64,000 nucleotides of DNA from Aphelocoma coerulescens (lineage: Eukaryota > Chordata > Aves > Passeriformes > Corvidae): assembly GCF_041296385.1 (NCBI RefSeq), contig NW_027184085.1, forward strand, positions 1,370,501-1,434,500, in the 5' to 3' direction. Position numbers and translations under genes: made by a program. The notes beneath the pieces were generated by a model that was given only the letters and a program-made list of their open reading frames with translations, was not told the origin of the DNA and ran no database searches. Below, piece after piece: positions 12,537-23,609 of this stretch. How positions within the stretch are numbered: position 1 is the stretch's first letter; every line of letters starts with the position of its first letter.

Positions 12537-13658
12537 GTTTAAAAGCCTTCTGACTCCTAGGATGTTGCAGGAATACATTACTGGGCATTGCTAAAGAGCT
12601 AGAAAATGTAATTTTGATTTAAGCTCATCTGAAGGCAGATAACTGCAGCATCTAGAAGAGCAGTTTTCCTTAGAAGCTTTCCTGAAGCTGTGCCCAGACA
12701 GGACACACCATCCTGAATTATTTTAATAAAATAAACCTGATTTATTGATCATCAAAAGATGTGGGTCTGGAGCAAAGTATTATACAGAAGTGAGAAACTC
12801 TCATGGCAGCAGCAGGGAATGAAGGGTCCCATTAATCCTTTAATTTCACTTATTTCCTTCCTCTTTAGCAAGGGTGCAGAATGGGCTCGTCAGACCTTCG
12901 ATCCAGGCTGCCAAGACAACCGGCACAACCACACTCTTCCCAGATGGAAGCAGACAAGAGACTAGCAACAAACCTGCTCTTAATTAAACATTTGTCTTGC
13001 AATTACATACTTCTGTGTAATTATCGCCATCAAGACAAACACCAACTGGATTACAGCAAGAAAAGGCAGACGGTAAAGGTTAATGGGCCTTTTTCTCCCT
13101 TTGCAATTATTCCCCAGATCTCGCAGAGGGAAGGGCAGGACGTCCGGAATGCCGCTGCCACTGCAAGGCAGGAACAAGCCCATTCAAGGAACAGTTAGCC
13201 TGAACTAGCAGACTCTGAAATTACATGTCTGAGAGGATGGATGATGAATCCTTTGAGGTCTTGCTGCAGGCTTGGTGCAACCTAGAGCACGGCCAGCTCC
13301 AGTGCCCGTGCATCATTCCTCTGCACTCACACCTTCCTGTGTTTTGTTACCCTCGACGTCTACGAGGGTAAACCTGAACCCATCGCTAAGAGTTCTACAT
13401 CTCTCTCTGCACTAAGCCAGGTTCCTTACTTTTCCCTTTCATCCCTTTCTAGCCATCCTCACTTCCATCTTACAGCTTCTCTTTAATTTCTCCTACCAGG
13501 CAGCCAGGACCTCACAGAGAGAGTCCAAGCCAAGTCCCCACCTGTAATTAGGAGGCTGACTGACTGCTTTCCATTTCTAACAGTTTGGTAGACCCCGATC
13601 TTGTCTGGTTTTATTGGCTTACTTTGCAATAGCCACAGAAATGGATTCCTGCTTTAAT
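12536..13658. other. Intergenic, no gene recognised
   Basis: AT-moderate sequence without recognisable exons, CR1 or CpG block. Confidence 0.4.
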
Positions 13659-14126
13659 CTATGGTCTGCTGTGACCATCCGGTCTCCTCTGACCTACCAC
13701 TGCTGGCCAACTCATTCCCAAGCTGTGAAGTGACTCATTCCCAACCTGCAAAGTTTCTCTTTCCCATGGGAATCCCTGCCTGCCATCATCCCAGGACATG
13801 GCACGAGGAGAAGGGGAGGCAGTGTTAGATGCATGAGGTAGGGAAGCAGGGATGGCTGGATACTGGGTTTTGACAAATTTCGCCAACACAGCACCTTGAA
13901 CATCTGGATAATTCATCACATCTGCTTGTAACTGAGAAGAAAAGGATGCCCAGATATAATCCATGAGTAATTCGATAGGATTTAGCACTCTTATGCTCCC
14001 ATAGTGGGTATTGTAACAACTCTCAGCCTTCCTGACATCCCTGCATACCTGTGAGGCAGCTGAAGGCATCGCAGAAAACCAGACTACTAAAACAACTAGG
14101 ATAATATGGATTATTAAATCAAACAT
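13659..14126 (-). other. Unassigned ORF with signal-peptide-like start
   Basis: A 155-codon minus-strand frame begins MFDLIIHIILVVLVVWFSAM and continues PSAASQVCRD. That is a hydrophobic core followed by small residues, as in a cleavable signal peptide. The middle (CYNTHYGSIRVLNPIELLMD to LAKFVKTQYP) looks protein-like, while the C-terminal third looks like random translation. I recognise no family. No TATA box or splice signals were established. It may be a chance ORF, a decayed gene or retroelement piece, or an exon of an unannotated gene. Confidence 0.2.
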
Positions 14127-15538
14127 CTGAATGGTTTGAATAAATCTTAGACCTGCACAACAACCAAGTCATGATTTGTCGCGGCCGTCGCTGCAAAATA
14201 AACCCTCCAGATGGGAGGTGCAGGTCTCTCCCTGCTCAGAAAGAACAATTTTGCTGCTTTAAGAACAAAGGTTGCACGTAGCAGCAGCCTCGGCGTGTTC
14301 CCAAAGGTTAACCTGACGTGCTGAGCCACAGCTGAATTATTTATGGTTAGCGGAGCAGTTTCTATTAAGGAATGAGCACACAGGTAACGACCACTATGCC
14401 AGCAAATCCTACCAGGCAGCACAGCTCACATCGACGAGGCAGCTCATCCAACTTCTGCTCGGGCCACAGGGAAATTTAATTATTTAGGTTTCTCAGCTGC
14501 TGCATAAATATCAAACATAAGACGTTAGCTCATAACTGAAATGCTGCTGCTCAGCACAGGGCAAGAGGAGCTGCATCAGCAGGGATGAGCGAGTTGAGGC
14601 TGGCCAGCACAAAAAAGGAGGTGGGAACAGGAGCTGAGCTTCTCCTGGGAACAAATTCCCCCTGAAATTTGGGAAAAAGGAAAATAAAAAAGGGGAAAAA
14701 CAAGGCAAACCTTGGAATTGGATCAACTTACAAAACTTCTACTATGCAGCCTTAAAATAATACCAGGAAAGTCCAAACAGCTTCAGCCAACAAAGTGATG
14801 AAAAGGCCTGGACTCATCATCACTTACCAGTCTCACATCAATTAAATAAGACACGCTACTGGACTGAATCAGACAAAAGATTGTGCTGCTATTCAGCACT
14901 ATGATATTCCACTGATTTATCTGCATTCAGTTAATTCATGAAGAATCGAGGAAGTGGGAAAACCAATTTTCCTAGTGCAATTCTCCATCCAAGGGAACTG
15001 AGACTACAACCCAATAAATTGAAATACAAATACACTTAATTGATTTTGATCCCAGCTTTCCAAAATACTGTGTTTTATTCGGCTTCGAAAGCAACACATG
15101 TGGAAATAAACTTGTTCCATGTTTCTGTCTGTACCTATAAAGTGTTAAAGTACCTCTGCCTATATATAAACCCCAGTGTGTCTAAAGCTGTTTTGTTTAA
15201 ACAAGTTTCCCTGCATTTTAATTGCATCCCAGTTCCCGGGAAATTCTGTGTGACACAGAAGTTAGGTTAAAAAAATTAAAATCAGCCACTTAATAAGCAA
15301 GCACCATTGTTTTTGTACCTTACTTTGGAAAATGATTAGCCTAATTATGAGATATGAAGCTTTGCAACTGCTTAACTGTATATTTTCCTGGTTGTGACGC
15401 GCACAGACTACAAATTTCACATGCAGGGGAAAGCAAGCAGACCTTTGACTGCAATCAGTGTGGTTTGTCTGGATTATTCAGTCCCACGAGGCACAGCATG
15501 CACCACCCTAGACAAAAGGTTTTACACTTTTTAATTTA

Positions 15539-15540
<2 letters not shown>

Positions 15541-15570
<30 letters not shown>
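15541..15570 (+). repeat. Poly-T tract of 30
   Basis: Uninterrupted T run after TTTAATTTATC. Confidence 0.9.
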
Positions 15571-15571
<1 letters not shown>

Positions 15572-15945
15572 TAATTAAGAGAACAGTTTGATAAAATCTT
15601 GTACGGGGGAGAAACTTTTTCCATCTCAGAGACTCCTCTGTCATAGTCCTTAGTATCCACTGCCTCTTTACCCAGCTCTCTCACATAGTTCTTGCCAGCT
15701 CTGCTCAGGACCAGCTCCTTACAAGCAAAGACCCATGAATGACATGAAATGCTCCTTTTCTCTTCCTCCTCGTGGGCACTATGAAAGGGAACATGTGCTC
15801 TCACAGATGGAAATCGCTGCCTCCTGAAACAACAAGCAGCACTAAATACTCAGGGGGTACGAACTGCTCTGAGCATTGATTTCTGCAGATAATCATTTCC
15901 ATTAGTGCCTCTTCAAAAGAGGAGTTAAGGAGAACAAAAAGGTTC

Positions 15946-15971
15946 TTTTTTTTTTTTTTTTTTTTTTTTTT
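15946..15971 (+). repeat. Poly-T tract of 26
   Basis: Uninterrupted T run, about 375 bases from the previous tract. Confidence 0.9.
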
Positions 15972-16737
15972 AACCGAGAAAACAGCAAAGCAGCAGGAAC
16001 AAAGAGCATTTTAAAAAGCAACTTGGTTTTGTCTCAACTTTTGGAGGCGTGCATGGGTCTCTGGCAGGCACAAAAGCCAATTCCCCTGGGACAGTGTGGT
16101 GCCTTTCTTGTCGCAAGCAGCCCAGTCCAGCAGCTCATCAGCCCTGTTCCTGCCAGGCACTGCTGCTGCCTCGCATCTCTCCCCTCCTCCAGCCCCCACA
16201 CCCTGCACAGGGCTCGGTTTGATTTCTGACCATCAAGGCAGAATCTAACAGACCCTTCCTTCGTCTCTGCCCGAGACATTTACCACATCAGATTATCACC
16301 AGCACTGCGGGCTCCCTGTTTATCTAGATCAGCCCAGGAGGCAACTTTGCTCACCAAATACATATTCATCAACCAGCCCTCCCGTTCTTCGCAGCCCCCG
16401 CTGTCCGTCCGAGGGGCAGAGAGCCACGAGGGTGAAATCACAAACTGAGGAGAAAAGAAAAGGCTGTGGGACGATTTCAGCTCCCTTGTTGTGCACCAGG
16501 CATTTAGATTTGTGTTGCCTCAGTTCTATTCCCTTGTTTTCCGAAGCTGACACCAGCCACGCTGGCGGCTGGCAGGGTGCGAGAGAGCGCTGGGAGGCTG
16601 CACATGGGCTGTGTTTTGGAAGGGTTTAAATTAAACCGTCTGGCAGGGCTGTCTCAAGCCGGGCTGGTACCCAGGGCTACGGCCAGCCTGCTGGTCCGTG
16701 AGACGGGGAGCACTGGCCGGGCAGAAATCAGTGCACA

Positions 16738-16911
16738 TCACATCCTGCAGAAAATAGCCATTTTTTGAGGCAGCTCCTGAAGGTGAACGTTTTGTTCCCA
16801 AAACGCTTTGGAAACACGAAAAAGCTCATCCAAGACAGGAGACAGGTGCTCATCGAGCCCCTGGGACACCCGGGAATTGCTCTTTTCCAGCTCCCAGGCC
16901 AGCAAGAGCTT
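16738..16911 (-). other. Candidate terminal coding exon, unassigned
   Basis: On the minus strand a good acceptor (pyrimidine-rich, CTTCCTCCAG) precedes a 57-codon open frame. It begins KLLLAWELEKSNSRVSQGLD, continues EHLSPVLDELFRVSKAFWEQ, and ends at a TGA. The peptide is amphipathic and helix-like. No donor or upstream exon was found and no family is recognised. It could be a last exon, or chance. Confidence 0.2.
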
Positions 16912-18289
16912 CTGGAGGAAGAAAAGTGGAAGGGCACAGTAGGTGACCACAATCCATGTGCAGAGTTCCTCGGGAGAAGGAAAACATAATGTTAGGACAG
17001 GGAATTAAAATAATGAGCGCATTTGTGAAAATCTGCCTGAGGGAAAATAGTTTAGAAAATTAAAAACTCCATAGTAACAGAATGAAAGCTGTTAACCAAC
17101 ATCTAATTAAGCAAAAACTGCAATCTCCACAACCAAACATGAAAAGGAGGAATAAATAAATAAATTCATGCAGCAACCAAGCTTACCTAGGCCAAAATAA
17201 GTGCTAAGAAAGAAAAAAAAAAAAAAAAAAACCAAAACGGTTCAGTGACATCTGAAAAAACCTGACAGGACTTTACAGTGAGTAAGCAAAAGCAGGGTTA
17301 TGTTGTATACTATCAGGTCCTGGTTTTTAATACCCATCAGAAGCAAAAGGCAATCTCTAGAGTCCTCAAATATATGCCAGTACAATGTAGAGTACAGATC
17401 TCAGCTTGGATCTCAACATTACGGAGCAAAAGACCAAAAAACAAAACCCCAAAATACAACCACCACAGACATACACAGAAAGGGAGTCTAGGAACTCAGC
17501 AGAATTGCTTTATTGACAAAGTTCAAAGAGCATTTCGGGTATTTTGCCCATTAAATTTCATGTTAATGCTGTGAGGGTACAAGAGGAGGCATTTTAGATG
17601 AGATATTCGGATAACAGCAGATACAGGCTCATGAAAGAAAAGGAACACAGCTTTTCTTATCACAACAGTTTTTATTACTTGCAGAGTTTATATTTAGCAC
17701 AGTAGATCTACTCTGAACCTTACTACACCAATAAGTCATTTGAAAGCAAGCTTCTATAACAAAAGCTGTAATAAAGAGTTTTATAATAAAACCAGGACAA
17801 GTTTGACCTGAATTTTCATAATGAATGTGAACATTTTCACTTCAAACCCCTACTGTTTCCGGCCATTCTGAGGATCTGCAGGAAAAATCTGGCTGCACGA
17901 TGAAGTTAGAAAAGCACATGAGTAACAAAATTACCAGTCTTCAATCTAGAACTCTTCGGACCACTTCAGATTTTCCTGTTTAAGTGATACAGAAAACTCC
18001 AAAACATAAAATTAGTATAAGAAGAAAGATTGAGAAAAGGAAATCTGGAAATTGGTTTGAGGCATTGAAGAAAAATAAAGAAAAAAAAGGATCAAATGCT
18101 TCCTTGGAGTAGCTACAGAATCTTAAACACAGCCTCCAGCTGGTTGTCTTTGTTTAAAAGACAGGTGTCTGCCAAGGAAGTTGGGAAATATGACGTCCTT
18201 CCCTCCAAATTATTATAACTGTGAAATAAGGGGCTTTCAGGCAAGATATGGGAAAGGGAGTAGCAGATCTTTGCTGGTATGGATCACAA
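16912..18289. other. Intergenic, AT-rich, no gene recognised
   Basis: AT-rich sequence downstream of SKA1, with no exon, CR1 or RNA gene seen apart from the A tract. Confidence 0.4.
17213..17231 (+). repeat. Poly-A tract of 19
   Basis: Uninterrupted A run preceded by AAGAAAG. Confidence 0.9.
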
Positions 18290-18510
18290 GGCCCACGGAC
18301 ACCAACCCCGGCAGCACCAGTGCCCAGCAGCCGAGCCCAGCGCCGCCGCTCCCGCCGCCGGCCCTTTCCCCGCGCTGCAGCTCCGCTCGCGGCCGCCAGG
18401 GGCGCTGCTGGCTCCCGGCCGGGCGGGGCGGCGGCCGGGATTGCCCGCCTGCAGGGGGCGCTGTGCCGCGGGCTCGGCCGCCTCTCCCCTCACAGGGTAA
18501 GGGCAGGAGG
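18290..18510. promoter_or_regulatory. CpG island downstream of SKA1
   Basis: Very GC-rich (runs such as GCCGCCGCTCCCGCCGCCGG and GGGCGGGGCGGCGGCCGG) with many CpGs and two CAGGGGGCGCTG/CAGGGGCGCTG-like sites that resemble CTCF cores. It lies about 0.7 kb beyond the SKA1 polyadenylation signal. By mammalian synteny the next gene would be MAPK4, so this could be its promoter or a boundary element. That is inference; no MAPK4 coding exon is in the window. Confidence 0.45.
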
Positions 18511-18589
18511 GCTGGATGGCCAAAGGGGCTGCCGCAGGAACCTCGGAGCGCTGGCTGCATGGGCAGAGGCGAGCGCACCCGCGGTGGCA

Positions 18590-18656
18590 GGCAAAGTGTA
18601 GCAAAGACTCTGGAGCCGTGCCAGGAGCCGCGGGTGTCCGAGCAAAGTGTAGCAAG
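18590..18656 (+). repeat. Short direct repeat GCAAAGTGTAGCAA
   Basis: Two copies about 55 bases apart (near 18591 and 18642) at the edge of the CpG island. Confidence 0.7.
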
Positions 18657-18659
18657 AAA

Positions 18660-19209
18660 CTCAAAGCAGCAGCAACCGGGCTCCCGCAAACAGCCAGGTG
18701 ATGCTCCCTCTGGAGAGGGGCTCAGGGTCCCGGGTTTCCCCTGAGGCACCTGAGTAGATGGTGAGGGTCCCTCCCAGTGAGGTCAGGTGTTGAAAAAGTC
18801 CCAGTCCAGCAGCTGCTTTTACGAGCAAAGGCTCACCCACAGCAAGGAGAAGCAGTGCCAGCACAGAACTGTGCAGTGGCAGTGAATTCTCCCCACAGCA
18901 GCAGCAGCCCAGCACCAAAACCTCACCTGTCTCCCCTCTGACCCCAAGAGTGAGCGAGGGCCTATCCCAGCTCCTGACCCCCAGCCCAGTCTTGGGTATC
19001 CCTACACTTCCCCAGAGAAAGCGCCCCAGCTAAGGGACAGTAGCAAACTGCCCCCCTTCCCCCCTCCTCCCCCCCCATCTTTTGTCCCTCTTAAGTATCT
19101 ATCGTTCCCATCTCTGAGACAATAAATGGGAAAAAAATTCCATGAGAGAAAGAAAAACAAAAGGAAAAATCCTAACCTCCAACACTCACAAACACAAAAG
19201 GAGCAACAG
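18660..19209. other. Spacer between SKA1 3' end and CpG island
   Basis: Contains a C-rich pyrimidine tract (about 19050-19080) and no recognisable gene. Confidence 0.4.
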
Positions 19210-19481
19210 AGCACTGTTAACATGCAGAGAAATTTATTTTCATGTGCTGACCTGAAAATGTGATTAACCACCTGAGCCCAGTTGCCTTTCTGGTTTGGGT
19301 TTGAAATTTACCAAAAAACAGTAGTTCCCCATAGCTTCTCAAAACAAAACTCAAATACTTCAACGCCACTCCTAATTTAGGGTAGATGCCTGAAAACCAC
19401 TCCCTGGCCCTCAGTGCTGCCTTTGAGACACGAACACAGGTGGCAGATCTCTCTCCTGGGCAGGCAGACACGAGGAGCTCG
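19210..19481 (-). other. SKA1: SKA1 3' untranslated region
   Basis: On the minus strand the stop codon is followed by about 240 bases and then a canonical AATAAA (see 19233-19238). Just beyond it, at about 19180-19205, comes a GT-rich stretch (TGTGTTTGTGAGTGTTGG) that resembles a downstream cleavage element. A short 3' UTR of about 270 bases is inferred. Confidence 0.6.
19233..19238 (-). terminator. SKA1: SKA1 polyadenylation signal
   Basis: AATAAA on the minus strand (TTTATT on plus), about 244 bases past the SKA1 stop, followed by a GT-rich element. It is the first canonical signal downstream of the coding end. Confidence 0.6.
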
Positions 19482-19630
19482 TTAGCAGATGACGTAGCGG
19501 ACGAGCCCCGAGCCGCGGACCTCTCTCACTCTCTGGCAGTGCCTCAGGATGTTGAGGATGCTGTGGAAACGCTTATCCAATTTCAGCTGAGTGAACTCCT
19601 TGATATCAGCCTCCACAATAAAAAATAGTC
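19482..19630 (-). CDS. SKA1: SKA1 coding exon 6 (C-terminus and stop)
   Basis: The terminal coding exon encodes LFFIVEADIKEFTQLKLDKR, then FHSILNILRHCQRV, REVRGSGLVRYVIC and a TAA stop. Human SKA1 ends VEADIKEFTTLKADKKFHVLLNILRHCRR and GGGLTRYVIT. The C-terminal basic residues are part of the microtubule-binding surface in the family. The final residue is cysteine rather than the human threonine, a small change at an exposed end. Confidence 0.95.
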
Positions 19631-20184
19631 CTGGAAAACAAACAACAATTTTGTTACAGAAACTGTATCCTACTCTGTTGTAGGATCTAGTTAGCATTTC
19701 ACAAGTAACAGCACAGCCTCTTCTTCATAATTCCACAATCTGCAATTCATTGTTCTACAATCAGCAGTAGGATGGCCTCACACTATATGGGGAACTTGGT
19801 TCTACTTGTAAAATTTGTCATCAGAAAGAGAATTGCCAGCCTTCTGATGAGGTTCAGACACTCTGCATGATCCACAGGCCCTGCTCCATGAACTCTGTCT
19901 CCCAGCAGGCACTCAAGTTCTGGAATTAGATCTTTGTCATAAGGACAGAGCCCTGCATGCATCAGAGCTAAGTAGCCCACCATTCCCTTGACTTATATCA
20001 GATAAGGAAAAGAATAATTCATCATTACTTAAGAAAATTACAGAAAAAGATTAACTACTTGCAACAGCATCATCCCTGTGTCTCCAAGAAAATTGCACAG
20101 GGAGGTCCTGCATCAGAGCTGAGAGCTCACCCCTTCCTGTAGTTGATTACTTACTTCCATAAGAAAATTGTCATTAAAATTCAG

Positions 20185-20345
20185 GCTGCCCAGGGCAGTG
20201 GTGGAGTCACCATCCCTGAAGTGATCAAAAAACATGTGAATGTTCCCCTTGATGACATGGTTTAGTGGTGAACATGGTGCTGGGTTGGCAGCTGGAATTT
20301 GTGATCTTACAGGCCTTTTCCAGCCTAAATGATTCCTAAATTATG
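20185..20345 (+). mobile_element. Old CR1 3' fragment in SKA1 intron
   Basis: Diverged CR1 landmarks: GGCTGCCCAGGGCAGTGGTG, GAGTCACCATCCCTGAAGTG, GGTTTAGTGGTGAACATGGT and CCTTTTCCAGCCTAAATGAT. No intact octamer remains, which suggests age. It lies in the intron between the last two SKA1 exons. Confidence 0.8.
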
Positions 20346-22000
20346 TGTAGTATTACGCTTCCAAGTCTAATGAGAAGGAGGATACAGGGGTAGGAGTGTT
20401 CCAGCTTGGAAAAAGAAGATAGCATTCTCCCTCCTTGTTTTATCCTTAACACAGAGGCAGTGACATCTTAGAAAAGATGGAGCATCTCTTCCTCCTGTTA
20501 AGTCCTTCAGGTTTAGCTGGGAAGTAGCTGATTCAAGCTGGAAAACTGAAGATGCCAGTAAAGATCTAAGGTCCAAGAATTATGTTTATGTCTCCCAAAG
20601 TCTTGCTTAGACAGAGCTGAGAAATGACAGATCATGTTTTCTCACAGCCTGGGTGTCTCATGAGTTGGTGACACACGTCTCACAGGGAGTAGAATCTTCC
20701 AGAGACAATAACTGTCAAAATCTAGAGATCTTTCCCCAGAGAGGAGCTATGCTGGAATCTCAGAGCTTGTAAGGCCACCAAATCCACATACAGATGAGAA
20801 GTAGGAAGTTTGTTTACTAGGAAAAGAAAGAAGAACTGCATTACTGCTCAAAATAGAACTACTGTAGGATAGAGACCATTTACAACTTCCAGGAACACCA
20901 ATACACCCAGACAGTGTTGGGAAGCCAGGCATAACCTGCATGCTGCCTTCACAGTCTGCTACATCTGGGGGAAGCATCAGAACGTCCTGAATTTTGATAA
21001 AACGAGATTCCTCCTTATATTTGCTCCCGATCCAGAGTGGCAACATTCAGCGTAGCAGGATCTTCTTTGTGAAGAAATCAGAGCTGGATGAAGGGTGGTG
21101 GTTTGGGCCATTTGCTAAACAACCAGCTAAACTCACTGAATCATCTGAGTGGCTGGAAGCGACCCTGATAAACCAGGCAGCATCTTCTCTCATCTTGGAA
21201 TCAGAGAAGAGGTCAGCTGGCAATCAGCCCAGGCTGAGAACCAGTGGGAATCCTAAGAAGAGAGACACTTGCAGTAGAGATTTAAGCAAACAAATCAATG
21301 AATGCAGAATGTCATAATGAAAAATGCAATGGATGAAGACATTTAATCATTTTGTGCTGGCCAGATAAGAACCATCTGACAGCCTGCCAGGACTTTTCTC
21401 TAGACTTTCTGGATGATTAGTCACAAAAAAACCCCTGAACAAAACCATCTACCACACAAATACACACACTCCATCAGATTCTGAACGTCCTAGTTTCCTA
21501 ACTGAACTTTCCATGGCAAAAAAGAAATAAAGACCATCTCTCAGGTACTTGAATTAGCACTTTGATTTTTCAGACTTAAACTCCCCAGCCTTCTGACAGA
21601 AAATTCTCTGACCAGCTGTAGCTTTCTCAAGTTGCTAGAATGGCTTCTTCACTGCAGCCAAGGCTAGTGTGGATCACGGTGCAGACTGAGCAGCACTCCA
21701 GGCCTAGAAGGGCTCTTCTAGTGTTCAGCCTCTCCTCTACAACTGTGGGCTCAAACTCCTTACTACTGTCCTAAGGATAGGAACAGTGAAACCACAAACA
21801 TGTTGTAAATTAAATGTGATGAAGCCAGTATTTTAAGAAATCCCAGATTAATATAAGCTGCTGTTCAACTGAGGCAAAACATGCTTAGAGAGAAACCAAA
21901 TCATCACAGCCCAAACCATAAGCCAGTGGCATGAATTTATCCAGCTGCATGTGCTTAGAATGCTTTTAATAAAGCCCTTTACAACAATGATCTTTGTATA

Positions 22001-22520
22001 ACCCACCTGGAGTCCTGTGCCCAGCCCTACAACCCCAACATGAGAAAGACAAGGAGCTGCTGCATCCAGTCCAGAGGAGGCCACCCAGATGCTCCAGGGC
22101 TGGAGCCCCTCTGCTCTGCAGCCAGCCTGGGACAGCTGAGGGTGCTCAGCTGCACAAGAGAAGGCTCCAGGGAGAGCTCAGAGCCCCTGGCAGGGCCTAA
22201 AGGGGCTCCAGGAGAGCTGCAGAGGAACTTGGGACAAGGGCCTGGAGGGACAGGACACAGGGAATGGCTTCCCAGTGCCAGAGGGCAGGGATGGATGGGA
22301 TATTGGGAAGGAATTGCTGTCTGTGAGGGTGGGCAGGCCCTGGCACAGGGTGCCCAGAGCAGCTGTGGCTGCCCCTGGATCCCTGGAAGTGTCCAAGGCC
22401 AGGTTGGATGGGGCTTGGAGCAGCCTGGGATAGTGGAAAGTGTCCCTGCCCAGGGCAGGGGGTGGGATGGGATGATCTTGAAGGCCACTTCCAACCCAGA
22501 TCATTCTGTGGTTCTGTGTT
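22001..22520 (+). mobile_element. Young CR1 3' fragment in SKA1 intron
   Basis: About 520 bases from ACCTGGAGTCCTGTGCCCAG through CAGTCCAGAGGAGGCCACCC, GGAATTGCTGTCTGTGAGGG and CCTGGATCCCTGGAAGTGTC to CATTCTGTGGTTCTGTG. It is nearly identical to the copies at 48133, 55648, 61020 and 63633. It is antisense to SKA1. Confidence 0.95.
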
Positions 22521-23439
22521 TATCTTACAGGTCCATTAGATCAGAACTCCCTCCCTACAGAAAAGCTGCATTTAGAATCCAGAAGTCAGTGATATACTAT
22601 ACCATACTATAATATCCTGAGTCTTGAAGAACAGCAAAACCAAAGGAAGGAAGGAAGGAAGAAGAAGTTGCAGTTTGTCTTCAGGGGACTCCTGAGTACC
22701 AGGTGAATGCTCAGGGCAGAAACAGAGAGGTGGGTGCCATGGTGTTGTCAGAGAAAGGTCTTTTTCCTTGAAGCAGAATAGAGTTTGCGCCACTCTTTGT
22801 GCCTGAACTCAGAAACATGAGGGCATTTTAAGGACATCACCAAGCTTGACATGTGCAGTACACCCCTCCAGGAATAATTACATACTTGTTCTCAAGAGGA
22901 GAGGCATGCCAAAAAGAAGATTTTAATATCAGAGATTTACTGTGCCACATATCTTTGGAAAAACTAGCCTGAAAGTACAACTTGCTTTTCAATTGAAAGG
23001 AAGGTATTTTGGTTGATTTTCACTCCCTCTACGCTTTGAAGAGGAGAAAACTTCTTAAGATTCTCAGACAGACATGTCTCTTCCACAAAGCCACTGCAGC
23101 ACAATTAATTAGCCAGATGTCCCAACTTCAGAACAAATTTTTAATACTTCATGCCCAATCAAATTTAAAAACTGAAACCACATTTACACAGTTTGGTTAT
23201 CAAACTAAGAGTTTCCAGACCTTGTAGTGATTCCAAACGAAATCTTTGTGTACTCGAAGTTTCTACCATGACACATCATCAAAGGGACATGTTTTCAATG
23301 AAAACACTCAAAAAGCAACTCAATCAGTATGGGAAACTCTTAATTCAAAAATACTGGAAAAAAGACCAGTATTTTTATACTTCTCCTGCAACATCCAAGT
23401 GTTATGAGTTTAGTACTAACAAAGGGAAAAAAAAAATAC
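22521..23439. other. SKA1: SKA1 intron sequence, nothing further seen
   Basis: AT-rich intron leading up to the microtubule-binding exon. A short GGAA repeat occurs near 22645. Confidence 0.5.
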
Positions 23440-23609
23440 CTCTTGTATCCTTAGTTTCTTCTTCCATGAACCTGTCGTAGAGATTCCTGACTGGTACACT
23501 CATAGATTTCAAAGGCTGATACAAGATCTTGTACTTGGCCACCACGGCCTTGTTCATCTCTTGAACAACTGCATTGATCTGATCATATGTGAGACGGCCT
23601 TTCATATAC
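23440..23609 (-). CDS. SKA1: SKA1 coding exon 5 (microtubule-binding domain, residues 148-204)
   Basis: This is the most strongly conserved exon. It encodes YMKGRLTYDQINAVVQEMNK, then KYKILYQPLKSM, then RNLYDRFMEEETKDTR. Human SKA1 has YMKSRLTYNQINDVIKEINK, KYKILHQPKKSM and RNLYHRFIDEETKDTK. It is the first half of the winged-helix domain that contacts microtubules. Acceptor is TTTGTAG and donor GTATTT, with a phase 1 intron downstream. The 5.0 kb intron before this exon carries a solo LTR. Confidence 0.95.

Larger units (their letters stand above)
14127..16737. other. Intergenic with two poly-T tracts
   Basis: No gene was recognised. The stretch holds T tracts at 15541-15570 and 15946-15971. 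Confidence 0.4.

Noticed and set aside
1..18200. MAPK4 coding exons expected by mammalian gene order downstream of SKA1
   Set aside because: None of the conserved kinase-domain sequence or its N-terminus is visible on either strand, so only a possible non-coding first exon can be suggested.
18181..18749. ORFs of 170-187 codons across the CpG island at 18.3 kb
   Set aside because: High GC content removes stop codons in several frames on both strands. No coding signature, start context or splice sites support a gene.
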